Source: Fibrobacter succinogenes
Lineage (GTDB): Bacteria; Fibrobacterota; Fibrobacteria; Fibrobacterales; Fibrobacteraceae
Reading direction: 5' to 3'
Assembly (NCBI GenBank): GCA_902756345.1
Contig: CACVQR010000004.1
Location: 365,417 to 429,416 of the forward strand
DNA: 64,000 nt
Both the position numbers and the translations under genes were made by a program. Positions 17,665 through 26,275 of this stretch are shown piece by piece (position 1 is the first letter of the stretch; each line of letters begins with the position of its first letter). The notes below the pieces were generated by a model. The model worked only from the letters and a program-made list of their open reading frames with translations. It was not told where the DNA came from and did no database searches.

Positions 17665-17691
17665 TTCTAATTTACGGGGGTAAAATTAGAA
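17665..17691. promoter_or_regulatory. Inverted repeat between divergent lptF and bamD
   Basis: TTCTAATTT (17665-17673) and AAATTAGAA (17683-17691) flank ACGGGGGTA. It lies in the 64-base divergent promoter region. It may be an operator for both envelope-biogenesis units; the protein is unknown. Confidence 0.4.
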
Positions 17692-17708
17692 TTAACCAAA
17701 GAAAAAAA

Positions 17709-18563
17709 ATGAACCTGTTCAAGAATATTCCCTTATTCCTTTGTATTTTAGCTGAAACTGCATTTTTGGTCGGTTGTTCTTCGAGCGGTAAAAGCAAGAT
17801 GAAACACACCGAATGGTGCCGAATTCGCTATGAAGGCGCAGAGGAACTTTTCAAGAAAGAAAAGTACGGCCGAGCAACAGACAGGCTCGAAGAAATCCTT
17901 TCGACATGCGCCGGCACGGGCTACATGGAACAGGCCCAATTCTTGATGGCCGAAAGCTACTTCAACATGGAAGACTGGATCGAAGCCCGCGGTGAATACG
18001 GCAGTTTCATCTTGAACTTCCCGGGTTCGCCATTCATTGAAACCGCCGAATTCCGCAAGGCTATTTCTTCGTTCAACATGGAATTCCGCGTGAGCCGCGA
18101 CGAAGCGAACACGACGATTGCCATGAGGGACTTTGAACGCTACCTGTCGAACTATCCCGATTCCCCGCTGCGCGACTCGGTAAACTACTACTACGACCTG
18201 CTTGTCGAACGCTTGGCCGAGAAGGAATTCCAGACCGCAAGACTTTACCTGCGCATGGACAAGTACCAGGCCGCCGTGATTTACTTCAAGGAATTCCTGG
18301 AAACCTACCCCAAGAGCAAGCGCCGTACCGAAGCCTTGTTCATGATTGCCCAGGCCTACAACGAACTTGACCAGTTCGAAACCGCCAAACTCTACTTGAA
18401 CATCGCCCGCAACGAAGCAAACCCCGACGACAAGAAAATCCAGAAGCAGATTGCAAAGACCGAAAAGAAAATCGACAAGGCCGAAATTGCATTTGCCAAG
18501 CGCATGAAAAAGGATTCCCAGAAGAAGCGTTTCTTCAAGGAAGACCGCGAAATGCAGAACTAG
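17709..18563 (+). CDS. bamD: Outer membrane assembly lipoprotein BamD
   Basis: 284 aa. Signal peptide with lipobox FLVGC (Cys23), followed by TPR-like helical pairs: YEGAEELFKKEKYGRATDRLEEIL, MAESYFNMEDWIEARGEYGSFI, FERYLSNYPDSPLRDSVNYYYDLL and YFKEFLETYPKSKRRTEALFMIAQAYNELD. This is the YfiO/BamD layout of the beta-barrel assembly machine at the periplasmic face of the outer membrane. The C-terminal ~40 residues are a highly basic helical tail. Start ATG 17709 after an A-rich leader. It faces the LPS-export operon. Confidence 0.92.
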   Translation: MNLFKNIPLFLCILAETAFLVGCSSSGKSKMKHTEWCRIRYEGAEELFKKEKYGRATDRLEEILSTCAGTGYMEQAQFLMAESYFNMEDWIEARGEYGSFILNFPGSPFIETAEFRKAISSFNMEFRVSRDEANTTIAMRDFERYLSNYPDSPLRDSVNYYYDLLVERLAEKEFQTARLYLRMDKYQAAVIYFKEFLETYPKSKRRTEALFMIAQAYNELDQFETAKLYLNIARNEANPDDKKIQKQIAKTEKKIDKAEIAFAKRMKKDSQKKRFFKEDREMQN

Positions 18564-18630
18564 TGAAAGATGTGAGATGAGAGATGTGAGATGTGCAATT
18601 ATTCATTTCACATTACACATCACACATTGT
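18564..18630. repeat. Seven-base-period repeat with fold-back (GATGTGA type)
   Basis: GATGTGA, GATGAGA, GATGTGA and GATGTGC units just past the bamD stop, followed by an opposing arm (TTTCACATTACACATC). The arms can form an imperfect hairpin. Similar elements occur at 34459 and 47925. Confidence 0.7.
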
Positions 18631-18667
18631 GTCAACCTAAGTGGAGTGAAACGGAATCGAAGGATCT
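18631..18667 (+). repeat. Dispersed element family A (diverged copy)
   Basis: Runs from GTCAACCTAAG to GAATCGAAGGATCT and matches the copy at 37188 at most positions. The AAGGAT at its end lies about nine bases before the GTG start at 18674 and would serve as the ribosome site. Confidence 0.7.
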
Positions 18668-18673
18668 GAATAG

Positions 18674-19504
18674 GTGAAACATCTTTTGCACATTCTCCTT
18701 GTGGCGATTCTTGCCGCATCTGCCATGGCCGCCGAAGAGACTTCGACCCGCGACCGTTCCAGGCTTTCGATTTTTTTGCAACCCGCCGTTTCGTTCTTGG
18801 ATTTTCCGGAACGCAAATACTTCCAGGATGCAATCGACACTCTCTATTACAGCTTTAAACAAGACGCCGTGACCGAAAGCGAATCGCTGAGTGTCGCCAA
18901 GCAGGACTTCCAGAAGGTAAACTTCTGCTTCCCGATTTCGGCTGGGCTCCAATACCAGCTTTTCAAGGACAACTTCATTAGCGCGGGCGTAAGCTTTATT
19001 TACGACAACGAATCGGTGGTGCTTACCGACCGCAAGAACCGCACCCACAATTACAGCTACACCATTCAGGGCATGCCGCTCTTTTTGGAATACAGGCTCG
19101 GCATTCCCCGCAACTTCATGACGCTTTCGGGCGAAAGCCTGTTCAGCATTGCCGTGCGCTGGTACTGGGTATTGCCCGGCACCGAAATCTATACGACCTG
19201 GGGTCAAATGGACGCAAAGACTCCGCTCCTCGGCGCAGGCTTTGGCGTAAGCGTCGGCTACCTGATTGCGAACTGGAAAAATTTCAACATTTACGGCGAC
19301 GTCGGATTCAGCAGCATCAAGGTGGAATCCGAAAAGAAGTTCTCTAAAATTGTCCCCGACGGTCCCGATAAAAAAGCCAAGTGGAATATCGGCGGACTCA
19401 CCATGCAAGTGCGCATTGGCTTTGGGCTGTGGAACGAGCCTGAGAGCGTCGAAGATAAAGATGACGATGACGACGATGATGACAAGAAATCCCCGGAGGA
19501 ATAA
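18674..19504 (+). CDS. Predicted outer-membrane beta-barrel protein
   Basis: 276 aa from GTG 18674 (signal peptide LLHILLVAILAASAMAAEE). Alternating hydrophobic strands such as FPISAGLQYQLFKDNFISAG, SYTIQGMPLFLEYRLGIP and NFNIYGDVGFSSIKVES suggest an 8-10-stranded barrel of the porin-family/OmpW-like kind; no specific family recognised. Unusually, a charged tail with eight Asp in a row (EDKDDDDDDDDKKSPEE) follows the last strand. The stop overlaps the ATG of the PHP hydrolase (TAATG), so both are coupled, although one product is exported and the other is cytoplasmic. Ribosome site appears to come from the repeat just upstream. Confidence 0.65.
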   Translation: MKHLLHILLVAILAASAMAAEETSTRDRSRLSIFLQPAVSFLDFPERKYFQDAIDTLYYSFKQDAVTESESLSVAKQDFQKVNFCFPISAGLQYQLFKDNFISAGVSFIYDNESVVLTDRKNRTHNYSYTIQGMPLFLEYRLGIPRNFMTLSGESLFSIAVRWYWVLPGTEIYTTWGQMDAKTPLLGAGFGVSVGYLIANWKNFNIYGDVGFSSIKVESEKKFSKIVPDGPDKKAKWNIGGLTMQVRIGFGLWNEPESVEDKDDDDDDDDKKSPEE

Positions 19505-21072
19505 TGAGCTTTATTCCGGGCGAAAGGTTGCATTACGCCGAGACGCATTTCAAGTTCAAACTCCCCTGGTCGCTGCTGTATAAGCCGTGGCCCGAAATTT
19601 TGGTCGATGCCCCGTTCCAGTTTGTACCGGGAGTCGAGCCTACCGTTTGGATTGTGGTCCGCGACGCGCATCGGTTCCCGACGCTTATCGAGAAGGCGGA
19701 AATCAACGGCAAGACCTTTGAATTACAGATACAGGCGAAGGAGCAATTCGGCTTTTACCCCATGAAACTCGGGCAAATGGAGCCTGGCATACATGAACTG
19801 GACTGCAAGATTTACGCCAAGCGGATTAGCGAAAACGGCGAGCGCACCGAGACGAAAGTTTTTACCCGCTGGAATTACCCCGGATTAAAGCCCAAGCCCT
19901 TAAAAATTCAAGTGCTTGCCGAAGAGCCGCCGAAAGCCCCAGGATTTGTCGCCGGCGAAATGCATTGCCACACGCATTATTCTGCAGACCATGTGGAACA
20001 CGGAGCCTCGCCTGCCGTATTGCAACAGGCGGCCAAGGCCGTCGGGCTTGACTTTGTAAGTTGCACCGACCACGCCTACGATTTTGCCTACACCACCGAA
20101 GACTATACCAAAGAAGCGGACACACCGCTCACCCGCTTTGACGCCTTGCGCGAAGAAGTCCGCAAACTGAATCAGAATGCAGATATGCCACTTATGATTG
20201 CCGGCGAAGAAGTTTCGGCAGGCAACTCCAAAGGCGAAAACGTGCACATGACGGTACTCGGGCCAGAATGCTATTTGCCCGGTCTCGGCGACTGCGGGCG
20301 AAACTGGCTCGAAAACAAGCCTACCTTCAAGATTCCAAAACTTTTGGAAATGACTGCGGCGCATTGCTTTGCAGCCCACCCGATGCAGCCCATGGGCTAC
20401 CTCGAGAAATTCATCTTCCGTCGCGGCTACTGGAGCCACAAGGATTTGAATCTTGAAGCCAACCACAAGATTCGCGGCATCCAATTTTGGAACGGCATTC
20501 GCGACGAAGGCTTTAAGCTTGGAAGACAGTGGTGGATCGAGGAACTCGGCAAAGGAAATTTCTTGCTCCCGATTGGCGGCAACGACGCTCACGGCGACTT
20601 GAACGACACGACCGCCGTCGCGACCCCGCTGGTTTCGCTGAAGCATAGCCGAGACCATGTTTTCGGGAAAGTCCGCACAGTTGTGAAATTGGACTCAAGT
20701 GTCATCCTGAGCGAAGTCGAAGGATCTAAAAAGAATCTTTCATTAGAAGCTTTAAACGAGGCTTTCGCGGGCGACAACTGCTACATTACCGATGGCCCGG
20801 CTCTCTGGTGGGAACGCGGCGAAAAAACCGTGACTTTCCATGCTCGCAATACGCAAGATTTCGGCGGAGCCTTCCGTTACATCCGCATTTTCGGGCGCAA
20901 GCGTTCTGCAGGCGGCAAGCTCGCCAAGAACGAAACCGTCTGCATAGAAAGCCTGGTATTGCCGCCCGCCAGCACAGACATTACCGTCAATAAAGATGAC
21001 TTTGCGTACTTGCGCGCCGAATGCGAAACCGCAACCGGCAAGTTCGCAATGACTTCGGCCGCCGTACTTTAG
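19504..21072 (+). CDS. PHP-domain metallohydrolase (CehA/McbA-like)
   Basis: 522 aa, no signal peptide. An N-terminal beta-sandwich (1 to ~145) precedes a PHP domain with its metal-binding motifs: GEMHCHTHYSADHVEHG (about 152), SCTDHAYDF (about 182), EEVSAGNSKGENVHMTVLG, AAHCFAAHPM and GGNDAHGD. PHP enzymes hydrolyse phosphate esters or similar bonds; the layout resembles CehA/McbA-type hydrolases, but the substrate is unknown. The C-terminal part contains VILSEVEGSKKN, encoded by a family A element inserted in frame at 20701-20726. Coupled with the preceding barrel gene; a rhomboid-like gene follows nine bases later. Confidence 0.8.
   Translation: MSFIPGERLHYAETHFKFKLPWSLLYKPWPEILVDAPFQFVPGVEPTVWIVVRDAHRFPTLIEKAEINGKTFELQIQAKEQFGFYPMKLGQMEPGIHELDCKIYAKRISENGERTETKVFTRWNYPGLKPKPLKIQVLAEEPPKAPGFVAGEMHCHTHYSADHVEHGASPAVLQQAAKAVGLDFVSCTDHAYDFAYTTEDYTKEADTPLTRFDALREEVRKLNQNADMPLMIAGEEVSAGNSKGENVHMTVLGPECYLPGLGDCGRNWLENKPTFKIPKLLEMTAAHCFAAHPMQPMGYLEKFIFRRGYWSHKDLNLEANHKIRGIQFWNGIRDEGFKLGRQWWIEELGKGNFLLPIGGNDAHGDLNDTTAVATPLVSLKHSRDHVFGKVRTVVKLDSSVILSEVEGSKKNLSLEALNEAFAGDNCYITDGPALWWERGEKTVTFHARNTQDFGGAFRYIRIFGRKRSAGGKLAKNETVCIESLVLPPASTDITVNKDDFAYLRAECETATGKFAMTSAAVL
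20701..20726 (+). repeat. Dispersed element family A, in frame inside the PHP gene
   Basis: GTCATCCTGAGC followed by GAAGTCGAAGGATC, the short form of the element at 37188. It encodes VILSEVEGS without breaking the frame. Confidence 0.8.
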
Positions 21073-21081
21073 GAGGGACTC

Positions 21082-22119
21082 ATGCCACGCTTTATATCGC
21101 CCATGCGCCCCCGCTACATGCGTTCCCCGTCGGATATACCTAAAGAAGGCTTGCAGGTACAATCCATAACGCCGACTCCCGAAGCATCGAAAAATGCAGA
21201 AACGAATGCGGCTTCGGTGAGTGATACGCAGGATTCGCCCGAGGCGCAGGAGCCTGAATACCCTGAAATCGTGTGCGTGTCCGAAGGCACGTTCCGCCAG
21301 ATTCGCGACGACAGCCTGGTACTCCTTTCGCAAGGAATTTCTCACAGGCTCTTGCGCAGTATCGAAGGCCCTTTTTTGATTTTCGTTTTGCCCGAGCACG
21401 AAGAATTTGCACGCCTACAGTTGGCTCTTTACCGCAAGGAAAATCCGCCTAAAGAAGAAAACCCGCCGATTCCCTTGAGTTTTAGCTTGCAGCCGCTCTG
21501 GATTTTGCTTGCTCCCGTGATATTCACGCTAATCGATTTTTCAGACAAAGTAAGTCTTCATTCACGAGGAATCTCGGATGCCGGCAAGGTCCTTAAAGGA
21601 GAATGGTGGCGCGCGCTCACGGCACAGACCTTGCACGGCGACACGCGGCACCTAGCGTCGAATTTACTCTGCGGCTACATCGTGATGAACATGATTACCT
21701 TCCGCATTCCGCTGCTACGGCTTGCGCCGTTTATCGCCGTCGCGGCCGCGATTGCAAACATTTGCGTCTCGCTTACGGTAAAGACCGACTTTCGCTCGCT
21801 CGGTTTTTCGACATTCGTATTCGCCGCCATCGGTTGCCTCTCGGTAATTGAATTCAGGCTCATGCCCAAAGAAACCCACGGCCTGCTCCGGCGATTCGCG
21901 CCGCTCTGCGGCGCGGCATCCCTTGCCGTATTCCTCGGGCTCGGCGAAAACGCCGACATTCTCGGACACGCCTACGGATTCATCGCGGGACTCTTCTGCG
22001 GACTCATCCCCAGCAAAAAGGCGCTCCGCTGGGGAACGCCGCTTTCTTCCGTCGACGGAATCGGGCTATTGCTTTACTACGCGCTATACGTGATTGCGTG
22101 GAAAATGGCGATGGCATGA
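21082..22119 (+). CDS. Rhomboid-like intramembrane serine protease
   Basis: 345 aa with a ~130-residue cytoplasmic N-terminal region and about six membrane segments. GEWWRALTAQTLHGDTRHLASNLL is the rhomboid signature loop before TM2. The catalytic Ser would be Ser243 in LGFSTFVFAAIG, where most rhomboids have GxSG, and the partner His296 in ILGHAYGFIAGLFCG. Because the glycine after the Ser is Thr here, activity is probable but not sure. AGGAGG overlapping the PHP stop provides the ribosome site. Third gene of the barrel-PHP-rhomboid unit. Confidence 0.78.
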   Translation: MPRFISPMRPRYMRSPSDIPKEGLQVQSITPTPEASKNAETNAASVSDTQDSPEAQEPEYPEIVCVSEGTFRQIRDDSLVLLSQGISHRLLRSIEGPFLIFVLPEHEEFARLQLALYRKENPPKEENPPIPLSFSLQPLWILLAPVIFTLIDFSDKVSLHSRGISDAGKVLKGEWWRALTAQTLHGDTRHLASNLLCGYIVMNMITFRIPLLRLAPFIAVAAAIANICVSLTVKTDFRSLGFSTFVFAAIGCLSVIEFRLMPKETHGLLRRFAPLCGAASLAVFLGLGENADILGHAYGFIAGLFCGLIPSKKALRWGTPLSSVDGIGLLLYYALYVIAWKMAMA

Positions 22120-22152
22120 AAAGCCGCACGAAGACCCGTTATTTACACATAC

Positions 22153-22174
22153 AAAAAGGCGGTCTTAGACCGCC
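22153..22174 (-). terminator. Terminator for the YfgM-like gene
   Basis: GGCGGTCT / AGACCGCC stem (22158-22165, 22167-22174) with five T on the minus strand. Confidence 0.75.
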
Positions 22175-22203
22175 CTTAAAGTAAATTTCAATTTCTTTAA
22201 ATA

Positions 22204-22233
22204 ATTCCGAAATCCGAGTTCCGTATTCCGAAC
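22204..22233. repeat. Seven-base-period repeat (ATTCCGA type)
   Basis: ATTCCGA, AATCCGA, GTTCCGT and ATTCCGA, immediately downstream of the YfgM-like gene on the minus strand. Same family as 28862, 29940 and 57322. Confidence 0.7.
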
Positions 22234-22236
22234 CAA

Positions 22237-22920
22237 CTAGATGTTCAGGAACTTCTTGGCCTTGTCGGCATAAGCCTGGTTGTCGCCGTAGACCGTGAGA
22301 ATGCGTTCCGCAGTCTGCTTGGCCTTGTCGGCAGCACCGAGCTGTTCGTAAACAAGAGTGAGCTTCCACATGGCGTCAGCAACCATCGGGACCTCGTCCA
22401 CCGGTTCGTCCTTCTGGAAGCGGTCTTCCTGGTCACCCGTGCGCTTTGCAAATTCGGAGATGTACTTTTCCAACAGACCGGCAGCGGCAGAATAGTCAGC
22501 CTTTTCGATCTTCACAGAGGCAAGACCGTGCATGGCAGCCGAACGGACTAAAGCAACAGAACCGGCATTGTCGAGGCTCTTCTGGAAGAACACTGCAGCG
22601 GCGTCAAATTCGCCAGCCTGGAACTTGATGTTGCCAGCGTAAAGAGCTGCCTTGGCCAGAGCCACACCGGAAAGCTTACCGGAATTGATCTTGGATTCGA
22701 ATTCCACGAAAGCGGAGTCATTCTGATTCGCATAAAGGAGCGTCATGCCCGGACCGAGAAGTTCGGCCTGTTCTGCGGCAGAAGCCTTGCGATAATCACG
22801 GAACTGCACCACGCCCACCACAATGACCATAATCACCACGAGGGCGGCAATGACCTTGGAGCCGTGTGCGACAAAAAATTCCTTAATTTCAGAATTGTTG
22901 GTATTCGATTCGTTTGCCAT
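22237..22920 (-). CDS. YfgM-like tetratricopeptide membrane protein
   Basis: 227 aa from ATG 22920. A short cytoplasmic N terminus and one membrane segment (VIAALVVIMVIVVGVVQF, about 24-41) precede TPR-like helices (SGVALAKAALYAGNIKFQAGEFDAAAVFFQKSL; AADKAKQTAERIL). This is the YfgM / TPR_21 (PF09976) layout: an inner-membrane-anchored periplasmic protein associated in E. coli with the Sec translocon and chaperones. The helices probably bind client proteins. Single gene; the tRNA-Thr promoter lies just upstream on the other strand. Confidence 0.75.
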   Translation of the reverse strand: MANESNTNNSEIKEFFVAHGSKVIAALVVIMVIVVGVVQFRDYRKASAAEQAELLGPGMTLLYANQNDSAFVEFESKINSGKLSGVALAKAALYAGNIKFQAGEFDAAAVFFQKSLDNAGSVALVRSAAMHGLASVKIEKADYSAAAGLLEKYISEFAKRTGDQEDRFQKDEPVDEVPMVADAMWKLTLVYEQLGAADKAKQTAERILTVYGDNQAYADKAKKFLNI

Positions 22921-22986
22921 ATTAAACGTCCATGTTAAATTTCGTGCTCCAATCATAGAAAATTTTTAATGTATTGTCAGCACACC

Positions 22987-23015
22987 TTGACAAATTAGGG
23001 CCGTTTTGCTAATTT
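22987..23015 (+). promoter_or_regulatory. Sigma-70-type promoter of tRNA-Thr
   Basis: TTGACA at 22987-22992, a 17-base spacer and TAATTT at 23010-23015, eleven bases before the tRNA 5' end. Confidence 0.7.
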
Positions 23016-23026
23016 TGGCCTACCAT

Positions 23027-23099
23027 GCCACTCTAGCTCAGCTGGTAGAGCAGCTGATTCGTAATCAGCAGGTCGGCAGTTCAAATCTGCTGGGTGGCT
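23027..23099 (+). tRNA. tRNA-Thr (anticodon CGT)
   Basis: Full cloverleaf: acceptor GCCACTC / GGGTGGC, D arm GCTC..GAGC, anticodon stem GCTGA / TCAGC with loop TTCGTAA (anticodon CGT at 23060-23062, reads ACG), T arm with GTTCAAATC, discriminator T. CCA is not encoded. Preceded by a consensus-like promoter and followed by a terminator. Confidence 0.97.
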
Positions 23100-23105
23100 C
23101 GAAAA

Positions 23106-23134
23106 AATTCCCGCTCGTTGAGCGGGATTTTTTG
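23106..23134. terminator. Bidirectional terminator after tRNA-Thr
   Basis: CCCGCTC-GTT-GAGCGGG with A before and T after the stem, serving tRNA-Thr (plus) and the convergent lipoprotein gene (minus). Confidence 0.9.
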
Positions 23135-23138
23135 ATTT

Positions 23139-24383
23139 TTAGGGTACTTTGTATATCTTGACCTTAAAGGTGTAATCGCCATCACTGCCTTCGGTTGCAT
23201 TGGTAATCGCGAAGGCGTAGAAGCCTTCACCCGTTTCAGCATTGTAGGTTGGGGTCTTGGCGACGTAAATTTGGTTGAAGTTCTGAATCATGTTCGTCAG
23301 TCGTTCAGCATCGATAGTCTTGAACTTGAAGTCGCTGACATAGGCAGTCGCAGGGACACGATCTGCATTTATGTCTTCCGGCCAGATATCCACTTCATAG
23401 TCATCGGTGTAAGGCGCAAAATCTCCGTTAATAATCGGGGAGAATAAGAGACCCGAGCCGCTTTTCGCAGAAAGTTCCGGATTGTTCCTGTCGCCGGCCT
23501 TTTCGAAGATTATGTCTGCCGTTGCAGCTCCTGCGGCAGGCACTGCAACGCAGTAAACTAGGTCAACCCCCGGATTCACGTTCGTAGAAAGTTCAACCTG
23601 ACAAGTTGTCATCGGGATTTCTTTAACCTGAACGGCCGAAGAAGAGGAACGCACATCGCCGCAATAATCGTATGCATCACGTTCAAACGGAATGATTTCG
23701 GTTCTCTGGAAAACTCTGTCGCCGGAACTAGCCGTCACAGTAACGATTAGACTGTACGTGCCACATTCTGTAAAGCCCGGATCCAGCAGATCAATGGTCA
23801 CAAAAGCAGAATTCTTGGAAGTCAGGTCAATGGCATTTGGCGTTGGGAAAGTGATTTTGTTAGAGTTGACAGGTACGTTAACAGCGACCATGTTACCCGG
23901 ATTACCCTTACCGATCAGATATTCGATTCCGATAAAGGCTATGTTGAAAGAGCTGTCCACGGCGGCAGAGTCGCCGACAACGTCCAGACTGAATTGGCCT
24001 TTGAAACGCGCTTCATCACCAACAATACGAGAAGAAAGCTCCGTGGCTGCGATAGTAAAGTCGCTCTGATCAGGAACAACAATTACCAATTCACTGCTAC
24101 TGGATTTTTCAAGAGAACTACTAGAATCCGTCTCATCATCCTCAACAAAGCTACTGGACGATTTTTTCTCTTTCTTCGAAGAACTAGACGATTTTTCCAC
24201 AGCAGAACTGCTTGAAGCTTTCTTTGAAGAGCTGCTAGATTCGGCTACAGACTCATCCGAAGACGACAAAGCTCCCGTTCCATCTTCCGTCACAACAGGA
24301 GAAGAATCGTCAGAGCATCCAAAAAACATAAACGCTGCTACAAGACTCACTGCAGCAAAGCCACGAATAGATAGACTTTTCAT
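23139..24383 (-). CDS. Poly-Ser lipoprotein with beta-rich C-terminal region
   Basis: 414 aa from ATG 24383 (GGGGAA upstream; the frame continues to 24398). Lipobox AFMFFGC, then about 85 residues of Ser/Lys/Glu/Asp linker with repeated SSSS. The C-terminal ~310 residues are beta-rich and look like two Ig-like or jellyroll units: about 100-240 (FSLDVVGDSAAVDSSFNIAF; CGTYSLIVTVTASSGDRVF) and about 250-414 (CQVELSTNVNPGVDLVYCVA), with paired Cys. I recognise no family. Likely a surface lipoprotein; function unknown. Stands alone between terminators. Confidence 0.7.
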   Translation of the reverse strand: MKSLSIRGFAAVSLVAAFMFFGCSDDSSPVVTEDGTGALSSSDESVAESSSSSKKASSSSAVEKSSSSSKKEKKSSSSFVEDDETDSSSSLEKSSSSELVIVVPDQSDFTIAATELSSRIVGDEARFKGQFSLDVVGDSAAVDSSFNIAFIGIEYLIGKGNPGNMVAVNVPVNSNKITFPTPNAIDLTSKNSAFVTIDLLDPGFTECGTYSLIVTVTASSGDRVFQRTEIIPFERDAYDYCGDVRSSSSAVQVKEIPMTTCQVELSTNVNPGVDLVYCVAVPAAGAATADIIFEKAGDRNNPELSAKSGSGLLFSPIINGDFAPYTDDYEVDIWPEDINADRVPATAYVSDFKFKTIDAERLTNMIQNFNQIYVAKTPTYNAETGEGFYAFAITNATEGSDGDYTFKVKIYKVP

Positions 24384-24465
24384 TTTACAATTCCCCACAG
24401 GTTAGTTACCTTCACAAAGGTAACTAAAATTATAACAATGCGGAATTACTTTTATACTAGATATG

Positions 24466-24495
24466 AAAAATCCCGCTCGACGAGCGGGATTTTTT
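24466..24495 (-). terminator. Terminator after the XPB-like helicase
   Basis: ATCCCGCTCG / CGAGCGGGAT at 24470-24490 with T on the minus strand; nearly the same hairpin as at 23106. Confidence 0.9.
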
Positions 24496-24499
24496 TCAT

Positions 24500-26275
24500 T
24501 TATTTTCTAGCAGCTAACTCTTCAGGAGTTCGAGCAAGGATATCCCAGTCGCCGCGCTTGATGATCTTGTACGCATAGCCTTGTTCGGTAAGGAACAGCT
24601 GGCGGTTCATGGCGAATTCCTGTTCCTTGGAATCCTGCGTCACGATGCTGTAGAAATGCGCCGCGCCACCGTCGCTCTTGGGGCGGAGCACGCGACCGAG
24701 GCGCTGGGCTTCTTCCTGTCGGCTACCGAAGGTACCCGAAATCTGGATGAGCACGTTGGCATCGGGCAAGTCGATGGCGAAGTTCCCCACCTTCGAGACC
24801 ATCAAGTTCTTCTGCGTTCCGTTACGGAAGGCGGCATAAAGCTTTTCGCGGTCCTTGTTCGGCGTCTTACCCGTAATCAGCGGAATCTGCAAATCTTCGG
24901 AAAGGGCTTCGAGCTGGTCGATATATTGGCCAATGATCAGCACGCGGTCATCGGGCTTGTCGAAGTACTTGAGCAGGCGTTCCACGATGTCCGTCTTTTC
25001 GGGGTTCGTGGATGCCAGCGTAATCTTTTCGCGGACAGGCGCAAGCGCATACTTCATCTTGAGTTCCGGTTCCATCGGAATGCGGATTTCGTTACAGTCG
25101 GCGGTTGCAATCCAGCCCTGGGCCTCGAGAATACGCCACGGGATGTCGTACTTCTTGGGGCCAATCAAGCTGAACACTTCGGTTTCCTTGTGGTCTTCGC
25201 GCACGAGCGTTGCCGTAAGGCCCAGGCGGCGAGTGGCCTGCATTTCGGTACTCAGACGGAACACCGGAGCCGGCAGCAAGTGCACTTCGTCGTAAATCAT
25301 CAGGCCCCACTTTTCCTGACTGAACAGCGGGAAGTTTGCAAGTTCCTTCTTGACTTCTTCTTCGGTCAAATCGTCGATATCGGCATCGGCCTTTTCATCG
25401 GCCTTCTTGGCACGCTTGCGCTGCGTCAAAATCTGGTAAGTCGCCACCGTCACGGGGCCGATTTCCTTGACTTCGCCGGAGTATTCCTTCACCTGGTCGA
25501 GCGTCAAGTCCGTCTTGTCGCAAATTTCACGAATCCATTGGCGGCTAGCCGAAATGTTCGGCGTCAAAATCAAAGTCTTAGTTTGTACCAAAGCCATCGT
25601 GGCAAGGCCAATCACGGTCTTACCCGAACCGCAAGGCAGCACAATCACGCCCGAGCCGCCCTTCTCGGAACCACTGGCGTAGAACACCTGGGCCGCTTCC
25701 TTCTGGTAGTCGCGCAGGGCAAAAGGCTTGCCACCTACCGTCGTTTCGCGCAAGTGAATCGGGAGCGGATCGCCCACGGTATAGCCGGCCAAGTCTTCGA
25801 CCGGGAACCCGGCGTTGGTAAGCGCCATCTTCAAGTGGCCGCGACGTTCCGGATCCACTTCGGCATGCAAGTCATCGATAAAGTGAAGCACGTACGGCTG
25901 CACTTCTTTAAGGTTGCAGATTTCGGTGAACATGTACTTGTCATCGGATTCTACAATCAGCTTGTCGCCTTCTTTTTTCAGGCGAAGCAATCCGTAACGA
26001 GACATGTAGTCTTCGATTTCGGTCACCACGGATTCCGGAATCGGGAACCGGCTCTGGCTTTCCAGGCGCTCCAAAACTTCCGGTGCACGAAGTCCCGTTG
26101 CAGCCGCGTTCCACAAGCTTAGCGGGCTAATCTTGTAGGTGTGTAAATGTTCTGGGCTCTTGACCAATTCGGTAAACGGTGCAATCGCATCGCGAGCCGC
26201 TTCATAAGTGGGGAGATCAACCTCCACCATGATTTCCATATTACTCTGAACAATAATGGCGCCATTCGGATTCAT
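24500..26275 (-). CDS. XPB/RAD25-type DNA repair helicase (SF2)
   Basis: 591 aa from ATG 26275; the PNGAIIVQSNMEIMVEVD start matches bacterial XPB proteins. An N-terminal damage-recognition-like region (1 to ~185, SPEHLHTYKISPLSLWNAA) precedes two RecA-like lobes: Walker A PCGSGKT (about 214), DEVH box (about 329), TATLVRED motif III, and motif VI QEEAQRLGRVLRP. The acidic insert ADEKADADIDDLTEEE lies within lobe 1. Such helicases unwind DNA 3'-5' in an ATP-dependent way and are linked to nucleotide excision repair. Single gene, divergent from aroE. Confidence 0.9.
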   Translation of the reverse strand: MNPNGAIIVQSNMEIMVEVDLPTYEAARDAIAPFTELVKSPEHLHTYKISPLSLWNAAATGLRAPEVLERLESQSRFPIPESVVTEIEDYMSRYGLLRLKKEGDKLIVESDDKYMFTEICNLKEVQPYVLHFIDDLHAEVDPERRGHLKMALTNAGFPVEDLAGYTVGDPLPIHLRETTVGGKPFALRDYQKEAAQVFYASGSEKGGSGVIVLPCGSGKTVIGLATMALVQTKTLILTPNISASRQWIREICDKTDLTLDQVKEYSGEVKEIGPVTVATYQILTQRKRAKKADEKADADIDDLTEEEVKKELANFPLFSQEKWGLMIYDEVHLLPAPVFRLSTEMQATRRLGLTATLVREDHKETEVFSLIGPKKYDIPWRILEAQGWIATADCNEIRIPMEPELKMKYALAPVREKITLASTNPEKTDIVERLLKYFDKPDDRVLIIGQYIDQLEALSEDLQIPLITGKTPNKDREKLYAAFRNGTQKNLMVSKVGNFAIDLPDANVLIQISGTFGSRQEEAQRLGRVLRPKSDGGAAHFYSIVTQDSKEQEFAMNRQLFLTEQGYAYKIIKRGDWDILARTPEELAARK

